A DNA stretch of 64,000 nucleotides, taken from positions 248,001 to 312,000 of the forward strand of contig CP021423.1 in NCBI GenBank assembly GCA_002162075.1. Direction: 5' to 3'. Shown here piece after piece: positions 7,333-16,129 of this stretch (positions within the stretch are counted from its first letter, which is position 1; every line of letters starts with the position of its first letter). Source of the DNA: Armatimonadetes bacterium Uphvl-Ar1. Its GTDB lineage: Bacteria > Armatimonadota > Fimbriimonadia > Fimbriimonadales > Fimbriimonadaceae. The translations under genes were made by a program, and so were the position numbers. The notes below the pieces were generated by a model. The model saw only the letters and a list, made by a program, of their open reading frames with translations, was not told the DNA's origin and ran no database searches.

Positions 7333-8149
7333 AGTGATTTGGCTCGTTCTTGGTGGTTTGATCGGGCTCTATTTGGGGGGGTGCTTTGTCATGGCGAAGG
7401 GTTATGTTTCGCCAGTTCGGTTGAATGCTGGTGAGCGGCTGGCGGGAGTTCGAGAAGTTGCATTTGAGACTGATGGGTATGAAATACCGGCTTGGCGTGG
7501 AGGAGAAGGGGATGATGTTTTCTTGTTGGTTCATGGATACGGGGGACGACAGGGTTATTGGAATGAACTGGCGACGGAATTGATGCCTCATGGTGAAGTT
7601 GTTGCGATTGCGACGATGGGTCAGACAGTGAGTCCGGTGGGGGAGGTCGGATTTGGAGCAGGGGAAGCGGGTGAAGTTTTGGCGGTGGCCCGAGCTTTGC
7701 GAGCGGAGGGCAAGAGAGTTCATGTTGTTGGGGTGAGCATGGGAGGAGCGGCGGCTTGGCTAGCGGCGGGCGAGGAACCGGAGCTATTTTCGAGTGTGAC
7801 AACAGAGGCCGCCTTTGCTCGACTCGATTGGGGGAGCGACGATTTTTTGAGTGTCAGTGTTCCGGGTGGAGCCCGGTTTTTTAGACCGATTGTTCTTTTA
7901 GCTGAAAAGAAGAAAGGTGTAAACGGAGCGGAAATTCGACCAGTGGATGCGGCGAAGAAGTATGAGGGGCCAGCTTTGATATTGCATAGTCGAGGTGATG
8001 GAATGTTTGGGGAGCGCCATGCGGAGGCATTGGCCAATGCGGCGGGGGTTGAGATTACGTGGTTTGAGGGGTGGAAGCATGCGGAGATTTTTCAGAATGA
8101 GGCGCGGAAGGTTGGGGAAATGATTCGGGAGGTTGGCGGTGTGGAATGA
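7307..8149 (+). CDS. Membrane-anchored alpha/beta hydrolase
   Basis: About 280 residues with an N-terminal hydrophobic anchor (residues about 8-26) and an alpha/beta-hydrolase domain. LLVHGYGGRQGYW is the oxyanion-loop region, GVSMGGAAAW carries the nucleophilic Ser, SRGDGMFGE carries the probable Asp, and WKHAE carries the catalytic His. The arrangement resembles YqkD/FrsA-like serine hydrolases; the substrate is unknown. It starts inside the end of folD (ATG 7307) and its own end overlaps comEA, so it is co-transcribed. The active site probably faces the periplasm if the N-terminal helix is an uncleaved signal anchor. Confidence 0.8.
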   Translation: MRQKRRWSRVIWLVLGGLIGLYLGGCFVMAKGYVSPVRLNAGERLAGVREVAFETDGYEIPAWRGGEGDDVFLLVHGYGGRQGYWNELATELMPHGEVVAIATMGQTVSPVGEVGFGAGEAGEVLAVARALRAEGKRVHVVGVSMGGAAAWLAAGEEPELFSSVTTEAAFARLDWGSDDFLSVSVPGGARFFRPIVLLAEKKKGVNGAEIRPVDAAKKYEGPALILHSRGDGMFGERHAEALANAAGVEITWFEGWKHAEIFQNEARKVGEMIREVGGVE

Positions 8150-8714
8150 ACTGAGCGGGAAACAGAAGGGCGGCTTGGTTGGTCTTGCGGTTGTTGTGGC
8201 TCTCGTCGCAGGATATTGGCTGGGGCGTGGAGACCAACCAGTCAAAAAAACAGTAGTGCGAGAACCGATTGAAAATCGTGAGAGATTGAAAGAGAGCGAG
8301 CCAGCTCAAGTTGAGATGGTGCTGGTAGATGTGAAAGGAGCGGTCGTTGAGCCTGGCGTTTACGAGTTTGAAAAGGGGGCGCGAGTTCAGGATGCGATCG
8401 AACGAGCGGGTGGCTTTGACTTATCAGCTGATGTGGAGAGTGTGAACTTGGCGGAGATATTGAGGGATGGGGACGAGGTTGATGTGAAATATCAGAAAAA
8501 TACGCCTTTAGATGCGGTTTTTCCGATCGGCATCAATACGGCTCCGTTGGAGATTATTGAGCAGTTACCGGGGATTGGCCCGGGCTTAGCCACAGAAATT
8601 ATCCGCTGGAGGAGTGAAGTTGCGCCTTTTGAAACAGCGGCGGATTTGGAGCGGGTCCCGGGAATTGGGCCAGAGACGGTGCGTCAGATTCTTCCGTATG
8701 TTAAATTCGATTGA
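8139..8714 (+). CDS. comEA: ComEA-like DNA-binding competence protein
   Basis: A membrane-anchored dsDNA-binding protein of the natural transformation machinery. Domain order: a short cytoplasmic stretch, one membrane helix (residues about 10-25), a linker, an SLBB domain (VDVKGAVVEPGVYEFEKGARVQDAIERAGG split over residues about 60-90) and a C-terminal helix-hairpin-helix pair (INTAPLEIIEQLPGIGP and FETAADLERVPGIGPETVRQI). The order matches ComEA of Gram-positive type. GTG 8139 is preferred over TTG 8133 because GGGAGG lies six bases before it. No comEC is seen nearby. It implies that the organism may be naturally competent. Confidence 0.85.
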   Translation: MWNELSGKQKGGLVGLAVVVALVAGYWLGRGDQPVKKTVVREPIENRERLKESEPAQVEMVLVDVKGAVVEPGVYEFEKGARVQDAIERAGGFDLSADVESVNLAEILRDGDEVDVKYQKNTPLDAVFPIGINTAPLEIIEQLPGIGPGLATEIIRWRSEVAPFETAADLERVPGIGPETVRQILPYVKFD

Positions 8715-8716
8715 TT

Positions 8717-9280
8717 ATGGACTGGTCGGACTATTTCAATGCAGCAAAGGAGTTGGGGCCGAATCCGTTCTATTCGATCTTAGAGCGATATGTAGGAGAT
8801 GAGCCGGGAAGAGTTGTAGAATTAGGGTTTGGTGCGGGGGCGGGGATTGGATGGTGGTTAGATCGGGGCTGGGAAGTTTTGGGAGTTGACGCGGATCAGG
8901 GAATGTGTGACCATGCACGGTCGATATATGGGGATCGAGTGGAGGTTATCCAGGCAGGATATAGTGATGTTGACTGGGGGGAAGTTGATGTTGTTGCGGC
9001 AGTATTCGCTTTGTTTTTTGCGGGAGAGACTGAATTTTGGGCAACTTGGTCAAAAATTAGAGAGCATGTATTGAGTGGAGCATTATTTGGTGGACAGTTG
9101 ATTGGGCCAGGTGATGATTGGGCGGTTGATCATATATCGGTAACGCGAGAGCAGGTTGAGGAGATGTGTTTGGGACTGAACGTTCTTTATTTTGAGGACG
9201 TTCGTCGCCGGGGGAAGACCGTTTTTGGAGCAGAGAAGGAGTGGCATGTTTTCCACTTGGTTTTGGGGCCAGGACGTTAG
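8717..9280 (+). CDS. Class I SAM-dependent methyltransferase
   Basis: About 187 residues with motif I VVELGFGAGAGIGWW near residue 33 and the acidic end of strand 2 GVDADQGM near residue 56, the SAM-binding hallmarks of Rossmann-fold methyltransferases. Residues 85-110 hold the motif IV region (VDVVAAVFALFF). The substrate is unknown; the compact size and sequence recall TehB/UbiE-like small-molecule methyltransferases. Start ATG 8717 lies just after the comEA stop. Last gene of the purE-folD run. Confidence 0.8.
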   Translation: MDWSDYFNAAKELGPNPFYSILERYVGDEPGRVVELGFGAGAGIGWWLDRGWEVLGVDADQGMCDHARSIYGDRVEVIQAGYSDVDWGEVDVVAAVFALFFAGETEFWATWSKIREHVLSGALFGGQLIGPGDDWAVDHISVTREQVEEMCLGLNVLYFEDVRRRGKTVFGAEKEWHVFHLVLGPGR

Positions 9281-10883
9281 TTTTCTCCGGTGATCAGTCC
9301 GGAATAGCGGCCTTTGAGAATGAGTTCGACCTGGGGATTGCTCTTATATTGATCAAAGGTGTGATCGCGTCCGATGATGAGGGCGTTTGAGGGGAGTTCG
9401 TTCTCGTAGGGGAGGATGGGTTTTCGGTAGTAGAAGCCAAGGGAGGGGTGGCCGGAATCGTCGAGTTGGAATTTGATTTCCGGGTCTGAGCCAGCGGGGC
9501 GCCCGAGATTGGCTTCGTAGAGTTGGAGATTTTTTTCGCGGGCCATGATCGCGAACGATTGGACGTCTCGGAAGCGGTCGTTCCAGTATTTTGAGAAGGC
9601 GAATTGGGCGAGGGCGAGGGTTGTGATGGAGGTGATGGCGGCGATTTTCAGGGCCCTGTCGAAGCCGGGTTCATTGCCAATTGAACTAAACCGGCCCCCT
9701 CCTAAGTCCTCCCCCTGAGGGGGAGGGGGGACGACATTTTGACTAGCACTTTTTTGATTTTCAGATACTGACCCCTCCCCATCCAAGTTTGCAGATTCTG
9801 TAGACAAGTTGACCTCACCCCCTAACCCCTCTCCATTGAAACGGAGAGGGGGAACTCCTTTCCAAATGAAAATTTGGGGTGGCGGGTGAGGAGAGCGTGG
9901 GCGATGAGGATTGCGAGAGGTGGGATCGAAGGGAGGATGTAATGAACGAGTTTGGTGCCAGAGATTGTAAAAAATGCGAGGGGAACGATAAACCAAATGA
10001 GTGTGTATGTTGCGGCAGAGTTGGGGGACTGGTTATGGTTTTTGGTCTGCCAGAACTTGGCGCGAATTGCACCACCGATCCAAGGAGCAGTGGCTAGGAG
10101 GAGAACGGCGGGAAAATAGATGGGGTGGACCCATGCAGGGACGGTATGGGCTTTATCGCCGCCGGCAAAGCGACCGATGTTTTGTTCGATCAGGAATTTA
10201 TCGATAAAAAACTGTCCGTTGACGAGATAGGCAGGAACGTACCAAGTGCTGACGACGGCAACGAGGAGGGCAGTTCCAACAATCCAGTATTTTCTGAATT
10301 CGGGTCGGAACTGGGGTAGGCGAGCGAAGGTGAAGATGCCGATGAGGCCAAAAAGGACGAGAGCGACCGGGCCCTTGGCTAGAACGGCGAACCCGAGCGC
10401 AGTGGCGGTTATGAGTCGGAGCTTTTGGTTGCCTTGGAGACTTTCGTAGAAAGTGGTGATGGCGATGACGAGGCAGAGATTGAGGGCGGCATCGGTCATC
10501 ATCATTCGACCAATCGCGACGACGAGGAGGCTGGAGGAATAGACGAGGCAACTGACAATGGCGGTTGATTCGCTGAATTGGCGTTTGGCGAAACGGTAGA
10601 TCAGCCAGATGGTGACCATCGTGCAAAGAAATGAGGGGAGCCGTGCACCGAACTCGTTGGGCAATAGGGCAACGGTTGGCATTGCGAGCCAGTAACTGAG
10701 GATGGGCTTTTCAAACCACGGAATCCCGTTGAGGGTGGGGGTGAGCCAGTCGCCTCGGCGGAGCATATCCATGGTGACGGCTCCGTAGAACCCTTCGTCG
10801 AGATCGGAGAGGCCGTAAGTCCAGAATCCGAGGTAGGGGAGGATGCAGAGGACGTACCAGTACTGGCGAAGAATTTTCTGCAT
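9277..10883 (-). CDS. ArnT/PMT-like membrane glycosyltransferase, with a frame break and two translated palindromic repeats
   Basis: A GT-C fold polyprenyl-phosphate-sugar transferase (PMT/ArnT family). The N-terminal part has LSDLDEGFYGAVTMDMLRRGDW (residues about 24-45), where the DE pair is the catalytic acidic motif, and PWFEKPILSYWL, followed by many membrane helices. The first frame stops at 9822; the C-terminal soluble part (DRFRDVQSFAIMAREKN... to 9277) is in the -1 frame. Adding one base to GGGG at 9876-9879 joins them to a protein of about 535 residues. The joined frame then reads straight through two palindromic DNA repeats (9812-9853 and 9694-9732), giving Gly/Pro-rich insertions such as PPLRFNGEGLGGEV and PPPPQGEDLGGG between the last membrane helices and the C-terminal domain. 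It starts six bases after the Ppx/GppA gene. Confidence 0.8.
9694..9732. repeat. Palindromic repeat inside the arnT-like gene (type CCTCCCCCTGAGGGGGAGG)
   Basis: CCTCCCCC-TGA-GGGGGAGG with flanking C- and G-rich arms. It is read in frame within the glycosyltransferase once the upstream one-base break is corrected. Confidence 0.75.
9812..9853. repeat. Palindromic repeat inside the arnT-like gene (type ACCTCACCCC...CTCTCC...GGAGAG)
   Basis: Contains ACCTCACCCCCTAACCCCT and CTCTCCATTGAAACGGAGAG. Near-identical copies lie at 47150-47188 and 48153-48197, where they sit between genes. Confidence 0.85.
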
Positions 10884-10888
10884 TGATT

Positions 10889-11833
10889 TTAGGCTTTGAC
10901 GGTTTGGGGGGAGTTGAGGATTTCCGGGTGGTCGAGCAGGGCATGTCGCCAGCCGCGGACGGATACTCGGCATTCGAGGGCGTGGGTGGCCTGCATGAAT
11001 CGTTCGAGGATGAGGGCACCGATGTGAATTGTTTTTTCTCGACCGGGTTCGAGGCCTGGAGTGGATTTTCTCTCGGCTTCGGTCATATCGCACATCCAGC
11101 CAACGGCGCGCGAAACCTCTTCAAAGTCGAGAGTAGTGCCGTGGACAAGCTCTGGTTGCCAGTGCGTGAGTTTTTCACGGATCGAAATGAGGTTGGTGCC
11201 GGTTGCTCCGAGGGCGACGGTGTTGCCGACTTGGTGGGGAAGGTATTCCAGGCCGATGATGTCATCGATGGCGGAGACGGCGGCGAGACGCTCGGCGAAG
11301 TTGGGGGTTTCGGTTGGAAAGTGGGTTTCGATGAGCCCGAGGGCGCCGACAGGGAAGGACTTTTTGAGAAGAATTTTCCAGTTGTCCCCATTTTTTTGAG
11401 CGGTGAGAAGTTCGGTACTGTGTCCGCCAGGATCGATGATTGTGATGCGGTCGGAGAGGTTGAGATTTTGGTCTTCGGCTACCGCGAGGAATCCGAGGAG
11501 GGCTTCATTTTCCCCGGAGAGGATTTGGACGGGGGTGTTTTGGTCTTGTGCCTGATCGAGGAAATCTTGGGAGTTGGTTGCGATTCGGAGGGCCATGGTT
11601 CCGGCGGCGGTTATGGATTCGGCGGAGAGGTCTTTGGCTTCAGAGAATGCGGTTCGAAGGGCGGCGAGGGTTTCGGCGGCGCCGTGAGGCTGGATGAGGC
11701 CGGTTCTTTTGGTGCCGGTGCCAAGTCCGGTGACGGCGGAAGTTTCGTGGACGATTTGCCATCCGTTGGGGGTGTGATCGGCGACGGTGAGGAGGACGGA
11801 GTTTGACCCGACGTCGATGATGGCTTTTCTCAT
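10889..11833 (-). CDS. Ppx/GppA-family exopolyphosphatase
   Basis: An ASKHA-fold phosphatase acting on polyphosphate or pppGpp. Motifs: DVGSNSVLLTVAD (phosphate-1, residues about 7-19), GTMALRIATNS near residue 87, SGENEALLGFLAV near residue 113, and IDPGGHSTELL (phosphate-2, residues about 138-148), where the family usually reads DIGGGSTEL. The 314-residue length corresponds to the short, catalytic-core-only members without the C-terminal HD domain. It heads a minus-strand pair with the arnT-like gene and is divergent from rpsA. Confidence 0.88.
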   Translation of the reverse strand: MRKAIIDVGSNSVLLTVADHTPNGWQIVHETSAVTGLGTGTKRTGLIQPHGAAETLAALRTAFSEAKDLSAESITAAGTMALRIATNSQDFLDQAQDQNTPVQILSGENEALLGFLAVAEDQNLNLSDRITIIDPGGHSTELLTAQKNGDNWKILLKKSFPVGALGLIETHFPTETPNFAERLAAVSAIDDIIGLEYLPHQVGNTVALGATGTNLISIREKLTHWQPELVHGTTLDFEEVSRAVGWMCDMTEAERKSTPGLEPGREKTIHIGALILERFMQATHALECRVSVRGWRHALLDHPEILNSPQTVKA

Positions 11834-11914
11834 TGGCTCCTAGAGTTTACTGGTGATGAGTGGAGTTGGTGTTTTTGAGTTGGGAAACGTCCTGATCGGT
11901 TGCTTTCTCTGCGC

Positions 11915-11920
11915 TACAAT
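11915..11920 (+). promoter_or_regulatory. Possible -10 element TACAAT for rpsA
   Basis: TACAAT within TGCGCTACAATAGG, about 88 bases before the rpsA start. It would give a leadered transcript, unlike the leaderless genes elsewhere in the window. No clear -35. Confidence 0.4.
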
Positions 11921-12007
11921 AGGCTTCGACAAATTACGCCCTTTTTTTCACGCGCCTTGTTAATTGGAAGTTGTGATGGGATTGGGGGCAAACGACTTGG
12001 GAACCCT

Positions 12008-13656
12008 ATGATGATGGAAGACAAACAGGCTTCAGAGGAAGCAACTCCGGTGGAAGCGACAGCAGTGGAAGAAGCTGCGGTTGTAACCGAGGAAGTTGTG
12101 GCTGAGGTCGCGCCGAGTGAGCCGGAAACGGCTGAGACGACTCCTGTGGTGGAAGCGGAAGCTCCTGCCCCCGTTGAAACTGCTGAGGTAGTTGCTGAGG
12201 CTCCGGTTGAGGAAGCTCCGGTTGCCGAAGCAGAAGCACCGGTAGTGGTAGAGACTCCGGCGGTTGAGGCCGTCGCGGTTGAAGCGGAGGTTGTGGCGGA
12301 GCCGGCCAAGGTTGATGCCAGTGGCAAGACCGCCGATGAATTGCTTTTTGAGCAAGCGATGGCGGACTTGGGCGGGATGACCAGGAAGTTGGATCACGAC
12401 TCACGAAAGGTGAGCGGATTGAGGCGAAAGTTATCCAGGTTGAGAATGACCGGGTTTTTGTTGACCTTGGGACGAAGGCAGAAGGGATTATTCCGATTGC
12501 GGAGTTGGCGAATGAGCGACTTGAGACGGCAATTGGTCACGTTCAGCCGGGCGACACATTCCAAGTTATCGTTTTGAAGACGAACAGCGCTGAAGGCAAC
12601 GCGGTTGTCAGTAAGCGAAAGGCCGACTTTGATGTGATTTGGCAACGGATTCTTGATTCGTTCGAGAGCGGCGAGATTTTCCAAGCGAACGTTATCGACC
12701 GAGTCAAGGGTGGCTTGGTGGTTGACATTGGAGTTCGGGGCTTTGTTCCGGCGACTCATGTGGGTAGCGGCAAGCTGCGCAACATCGAGAAGTACGTCGG
12801 TCAAGTTCTGGCGGTCAAGATCATTGAGGTTGACAAGGAGCGCAAGAAGGTTGTCTTGAGCAACAAGTCGGCGGAAGATGAGCGACGCGACGAAGCGCGG
12901 GGTGAGTTGTTCGACAAGACCAAGCCGGGCGAAGTTTTGGAAGGAACGGTTCGTCGGATCACGGATTATGGTGCGTTCATTGATTTGGGCGGCGTTGATG
13001 GTTTGCTTCACATCAGTGAAATGAGCTGGATGCGCATTGACCACCCGAAAGAGGTTTTGAAGGAAGGCGAGGACATTAAGGTTATGGTTTTGCGGCTTGA
13101 TGAAAGCGGCGGACGAATCAGCCTTGGCTTGCGCCAGGTGTTGCCTGATCCTTGGAATTTGATTAAGGAGAATTACAAGCAGGGTGACAAGATCACGGTC
13201 AAGATTGGCCGGATGGTTCAGGCGGGCGCGTTTGTCCGGTTGCCGGAAGGCGCGGAAGCGTTCTTGCCGGTGGGCGAGATTAACGATGAGCGCGTGGGCA
13301 AGCCTTCGGACGTTTTGGAAGAAGGTCAGGACGCGGAAGTTACGATTATTGATCTTCGACCGGATGAGCGCCGCATGGTTCTGAGTATGCGAGCGAACCC
13401 GACGATTGGCGGTTACCGCATGGATCCGAGCGTTGGTGCGCAGATGCGCCAGGGCGGCGGTGGTCATGGTGGCCACGGCGGCGGTCAGGGCCAGGGTCAA
13501 GGCCAGGGCGGCAAGCGCCGCGGCGGTACGAAGTTCCGCCAGCCGGCCGAGGATACGGCACCATCGCAGCGCGTGGCTACGGGCGGTGCGACGATTGGCG
13601 AGCGACTTGGCCTGCTGAAAGGCTTGGTCAAGCAAGACGACTCGAAGTCCGAGTAA
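12008..13656 (+). CDS. rpsA: Ribosomal protein S1-like protein with an acidic N-terminal extension (one-base frame break)
   Basis: Four S1 RNA-binding domains, as in bacterial S1 proteins that deliver mRNA to the ribosome. The first 110 or so residues are low-complexity Ala/Glu/Val/Pro, then DELLFEQAMADLGG. At this point the frame breaks: the S1 domains lie in the -1 frame, beginning DDQEVGSRLTKGERIEAKV. Adding one G in 12370-12376 joins them. Domain 1 has VFVDLGTKAEGIIP, domain 2 GLVVDIGVRGFVP, domain 3 DYGAFIDLGGVDGLLHISEMSW, domain 4 GAFVRLPEGAEAFLPVGEI. The C-terminus is rich in Gly, His and Gln. The acidic head and Gly-rich tail are unusual for S1. Start is one of three consecutive ATG codons at 12008-12016. 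Confidence 0.93.
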
Positions 13657-13673
13657 TTCGGGATTTGGGTTTG

Positions 13674-13710
13674 GCCCCCTGGAACGGAAGTTCCGGGGGC
13701 TTTTCTTTTT
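13674..13710 (+). terminator. Rho-independent terminator of rpsA
   Basis: GCCCCC-T-GGAAC, loop GGAA, GTTCC-GGGGGC, then TTTTCTTTTT. It starts 18 bases after the rpsA stop. Confidence 0.9.
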
Positions 13711-13756
13711 AGGGGATTGGTGTTTTGGGCCGGGGCGTTGTAGAATGGGATACGGA

Positions 13757-13985
13757 ATATGGTTGCGACTCTGAGCAAGAACACTGCTGGGACATCGTGG
13801 TCGCTCGGTAATGAGCGGAGCTATGATGTTTGGGGTTCGGTGCGTTCGGGAGCTGCTACGGGCGGGCCGAAGGGTCGTTATGTTGCGAATCTGGGTCATG
13901 TTCAGGATGATGAGAGCGGCTTGATTTATATGCGGGCGAGATATTACGAGCCGGAGACAGGGCGGTTTGTGAGTGAGGATAGAGT
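13757..13985 (+). repeat. RHS-core direct repeat, copy A
   Basis: About 230 bp, nearly identical to 15058-15287 (copy B) from the NMVATLSK codons through RYYEPE-GRFVSED. A degenerate piece, copy C, lies at about 16138-16210. The similarity ends where the variable tips begin. Confidence 0.85.
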
Positions 13986-14439
13986 AATGGACGGTTCTAA
14001 TTGGTATGTGTATTGCAAAAATGCGCCAACTTTATTTGTAGACGAAAGTGGAAACAGTCCGACCGTTTACATTAACATGATACTCTTCACAGCCGGGTTC
14101 ATTATTGGGCATATTGTTGGAGTTACTATTGCTGTTCTCCTTCTGATGAGAAACAATCCTGATTATGTTGTCCAGAACACTGTTGTCAGGAACTTGTTCT
14201 TCATTGGTTTGGAGATACTAACCTTTCTTTCAGCCCTAACAATTCCAGGTGCTAAGGGAGAATTTGGATTCGCAGATAAAAGTTTAAAAGAGATAACAAA
14301 GACAATAGTAAACTCAGTTCGACAAACTGGTTGGGGTCGACACGGTCTTGCCGCCGGTCTCGGATTCATGTTCGGAGTTATGTTTGGTGTCCTCAATGCG
14401 ATGTATGATGCATTCTTGTGGGAGATGGAGAACGAATAG
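13759..14439 (+). CDS. Orphan RHS C-terminal fragment with membrane-type tip (cassette 1)
   Basis: Residues 1-75 are the end of an RHS/YD core: NERSYDVWGSVRSG, then ESGLIYMRARYYEPETGRFVSED, the strongly conserved hyper-variable-tip boundary of RHS proteins. After this boundary comes a 150-residue variable tip with at least three membrane-like segments (about 93-118, 135-152 and 195-215). There is no RHS core upstream: the similarity begins abruptly and rpsA ends 100 bp before. In complete RHS proteins this position carries a polymorphic toxin. Here the fragment is either a displaced orphan toxin module or a relic used as donor for recombination. A small membrane gene follows within 6 bp, the position expected for an immunity gene. 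Toxin function is inference. Confidence 0.75.
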   Translation: MVATLSKNTAGTSWSLGNERSYDVWGSVRSGAATGGPKGRYVANLGHVQDDESGLIYMRARYYEPETGRFVSEDRVMDGSNWYVYCKNAPTLFVDESGNSPTVYINMILFTAGFIIGHIVGVTIAVLLLMRNNPDYVVQNTVVRNLFFIGLEILTFLSALTIPGAKGEFGFADKSLKEITKTIVNSVRQTGWGRHGLAAGLGFMFGVMFGVLNAMYDAFLWEMENE

Positions 14440-14444
14440 TGGAA

Positions 14445-14696
14445 ATGGATACATTTTCCCAATTGCTTGTGCCGACCCTCATAGCTGCGACTGCTACAGC
14501 TCACTTGTTTATAAGAGGCAGCAGGCTCCGTTCAAATCCAGTCATCGCTCTATCGCTATTAATGAGTGCCATCCTGTGTGCTCTTGGAATCTACACGAAT
14601 AGTCAATTATGTCTTGTCGGCTCTGTTGCTGTTTTGTACGCATCATTTTTACTGTTGCTCAGTAAGGCATCATTTATATCAGAGCGTGAACTATGA
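14445..14696 (+). CDS. Small membrane protein, candidate immunity partner of cassette 1
   Basis: 83 residues with about three hydrophobic segments (LLVPTLIAATATAHLF, ALSLLMSAILCALGIY and LVGSVAVLYASFLLLL). No recognised family. It begins 5 bp after the RHS tip gene stops (GTG 14439 is an alternative start) and is more A+T-rich than the housekeeping genes. Position and size suggest an immunity protein against a membrane-acting tip; that is inferred from location only. Confidence 0.55.
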   Translation: MDTFSQLLVPTLIAATATAHLFIRGSRLRSNPVIALSLLMSAILCALGIYTNSQLCLVGSVAVLYASFLLLLSKASFISEREL

Positions 14697-14811
14697 GCAC
14701 TGTCCAAATTATTAGACTAAGATTATACAAGTGAGAAGAGGAAAGTTGTTGTGAAAGCCGTAGCATGTGGCTATTGTGTTGCAACACTAAATCACTGACC
14801 GGGCGGATGGG

Positions 14812-15750
14812 ATGCGTGTTTCGAAGCGGGACAAGACTTGGCTTGCTTCTGCTGGCACTTTGGGGATGAGTTTTACAGGTGTGACAAAGGAGCGGACATA
14901 TTACGATGGTCAGATGCCTGTTGAGGAGACAGTTCACTTGGATTCGACCTTGCAGAAGCTCACTCGGAATTTTGTGGGTGCTCGGGGGATTGAGATGATG
15001 GAAACGACTCAGAATTCTGCTACAACTCAGGCGTATCCGTTGTATGATACTCATGGGAATATGGTTGCGACTCTGAGCAAGAACTCGGCGGGGACATCGT
15101 GGTCGCTTGGTAATGAGCGGAGCTATGATGTTTGGGGTTCGGTTCGTTCGGGAGCGGCTGTGGGCGGGCCGAAGGGACGTTACGTTGCGAACCTTGGTCA
15201 TGTTCAGGATGATGAGAGTGGTTTGATTTATATGCGGGCGAGGTACTACGAGCCGGAGAGCGGTCGGTTTGTGAGCGAGGATCCTGCGAGAGACAAAGGA
15301 AACTGGTACATGTATTCGAGCAATGACCCAGTAAACAAGTTTGACTACTCGGGTAAGTCCGAAGTAACCGGACGGGATATTGCACAATTATTTGCGTTTA
15401 TGTTCAGTGCGGGTGGTTTGCTTGCCCTTGGAGCTTTTGTGTTTGAGGCAGGTCTAGCAGCTAAGCTGCTTGCAGTTGTAATTGTATCAGCAATTGCATT
15501 CGCATATAAGTATATCTCGGATAGCCCAAGTGCTGCTCTGGACACGCTTTCTGGATTTGGCATTATTGGCGATGGGTATTTTGCATATTTGGCTTTGAAG
15601 GATGATTTGGCTATGAAAGCACTCGCAAATGGCGCACAGAACAGCCAAAATCCAAGCAAGGCGATGAGCATTTCCAGAAATGCCATGTATTTCTATACCG
15701 GGTATGCAATGCTTTTGCTCGGCATTATGTTCGCAGATGCCGCAAGCTAA
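14812..15750 (+). CDS. Orphan RHS C-terminal fragment with membrane-type tip (cassette 2)
   Basis: Longer RHS piece than cassette 1. The frame is open from about 14790 (TDRADGMRVSKRDKTW, a YD-repeat motif) and the first usable start is ATG 14812. The core ends with NERSYDVWGSVRSG and SGLIYMRARYYEPESGRFVSEDP at about residue 160. The remaining 150 residues form a different tip from cassette 1, with hydrophobic stretches at about 190-215, 218-235 and 290-308. No promoter or ribosome site is obvious, so expression is uncertain. A small membrane gene follows 13 bp downstream. The nearly identical core parts of cassettes 1 and 2 joined to unrelated tips fit the known exchange mechanism of RHS toxins. 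Confidence 0.75.
   Translation: MRVSKRDKTWLASAGTLGMSFTGVTKERTYYDGQMPVEETVHLDSTLQKLTRNFVGARGIEMMETTQNSATTQAYPLYDTHGNMVATLSKNSAGTSWSLGNERSYDVWGSVRSGAAVGGPKGRYVANLGHVQDDESGLIYMRARYYEPESGRFVSEDPARDKGNWYMYSSNDPVNKFDYSGKSEVTGRDIAQLFAFMFSAGGLLALGAFVFEAGLAAKLLAVVIVSAIAFAYKYISDSPSAALDTLSGFGIIGDGYFAYLALKDDLAMKALANGAQNSQNPSKAMSISRNAMYFYTGYAMLLLGIMFADAAS
15058..15287 (+). repeat. RHS-core direct repeat, copy B
   Basis: Second copy of the unit at 13757-13985; differences are mostly single bases at third codon positions. Confidence 0.85.
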
Positions 15751-15763
15751 ATGGAGAGATGAA

Positions 15764-15985
15764 ATGGAGATTTTAAAGATCATTTTAGTGGCAACGGGAT
15801 TTGTATTTCTTGTCGGCTCATTACTCCGAACAGATAGCTTGCGTTCCCGTTTTGCGTTGCCATTTTTCATGTGCTTTGGACTCATGATCTTGTCACCAGT
15901 CGGCACTAGCGTTCCTCTTGACATTGTGTTCCTGGTAGCAACACTCTGCGCAATCATATGTGGTGCAGTTTGGAGAATAAAATGA
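15764..15985 (+). CDS. Small membrane protein, candidate immunity partner of cassette 2
   Basis: 73 residues, largely hydrophobic, with about three membrane segments (IILVATGFVFLVGSLL, LPFFMCFGLMILSPVG and DIVFLVATLCAIICGAVW). ATG 15764 is chosen because GGAG lies seven bases before it. No family recognised, and no evident sequence similarity to the small membrane protein of cassette 1. Its location right after the tip gene suggests an immunity role; this is inference. Confidence 0.5.
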   Translation: MEILKIILVATGFVFLVGSLLRTDSLRSRFALPFFMCFGLMILSPVGTSVPLDIVFLVATLCAIICGAVWRIK

Positions 15986-16129
15986 GTCTCGAGCCCTTTG
16001 TTTGCGAGATAAGTTAATGGAATTGATTAGAGATAAAAGGGCCTCTTGGATTGTTGAATTGTATCCACAGAACTGGGCTGAAGTTAAACCCGACTCGCAT
16101 TCGGCTCATTGTGCTTGCGGTGGGATCTT

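Noticed and set aside
12394-13899. 500-codon open frame antisense to rpsA
   Set aside because: The plus strand encodes four S1 domains; the antisense frame is Arg/Asn/Leu-rich with no domain, a shadow.
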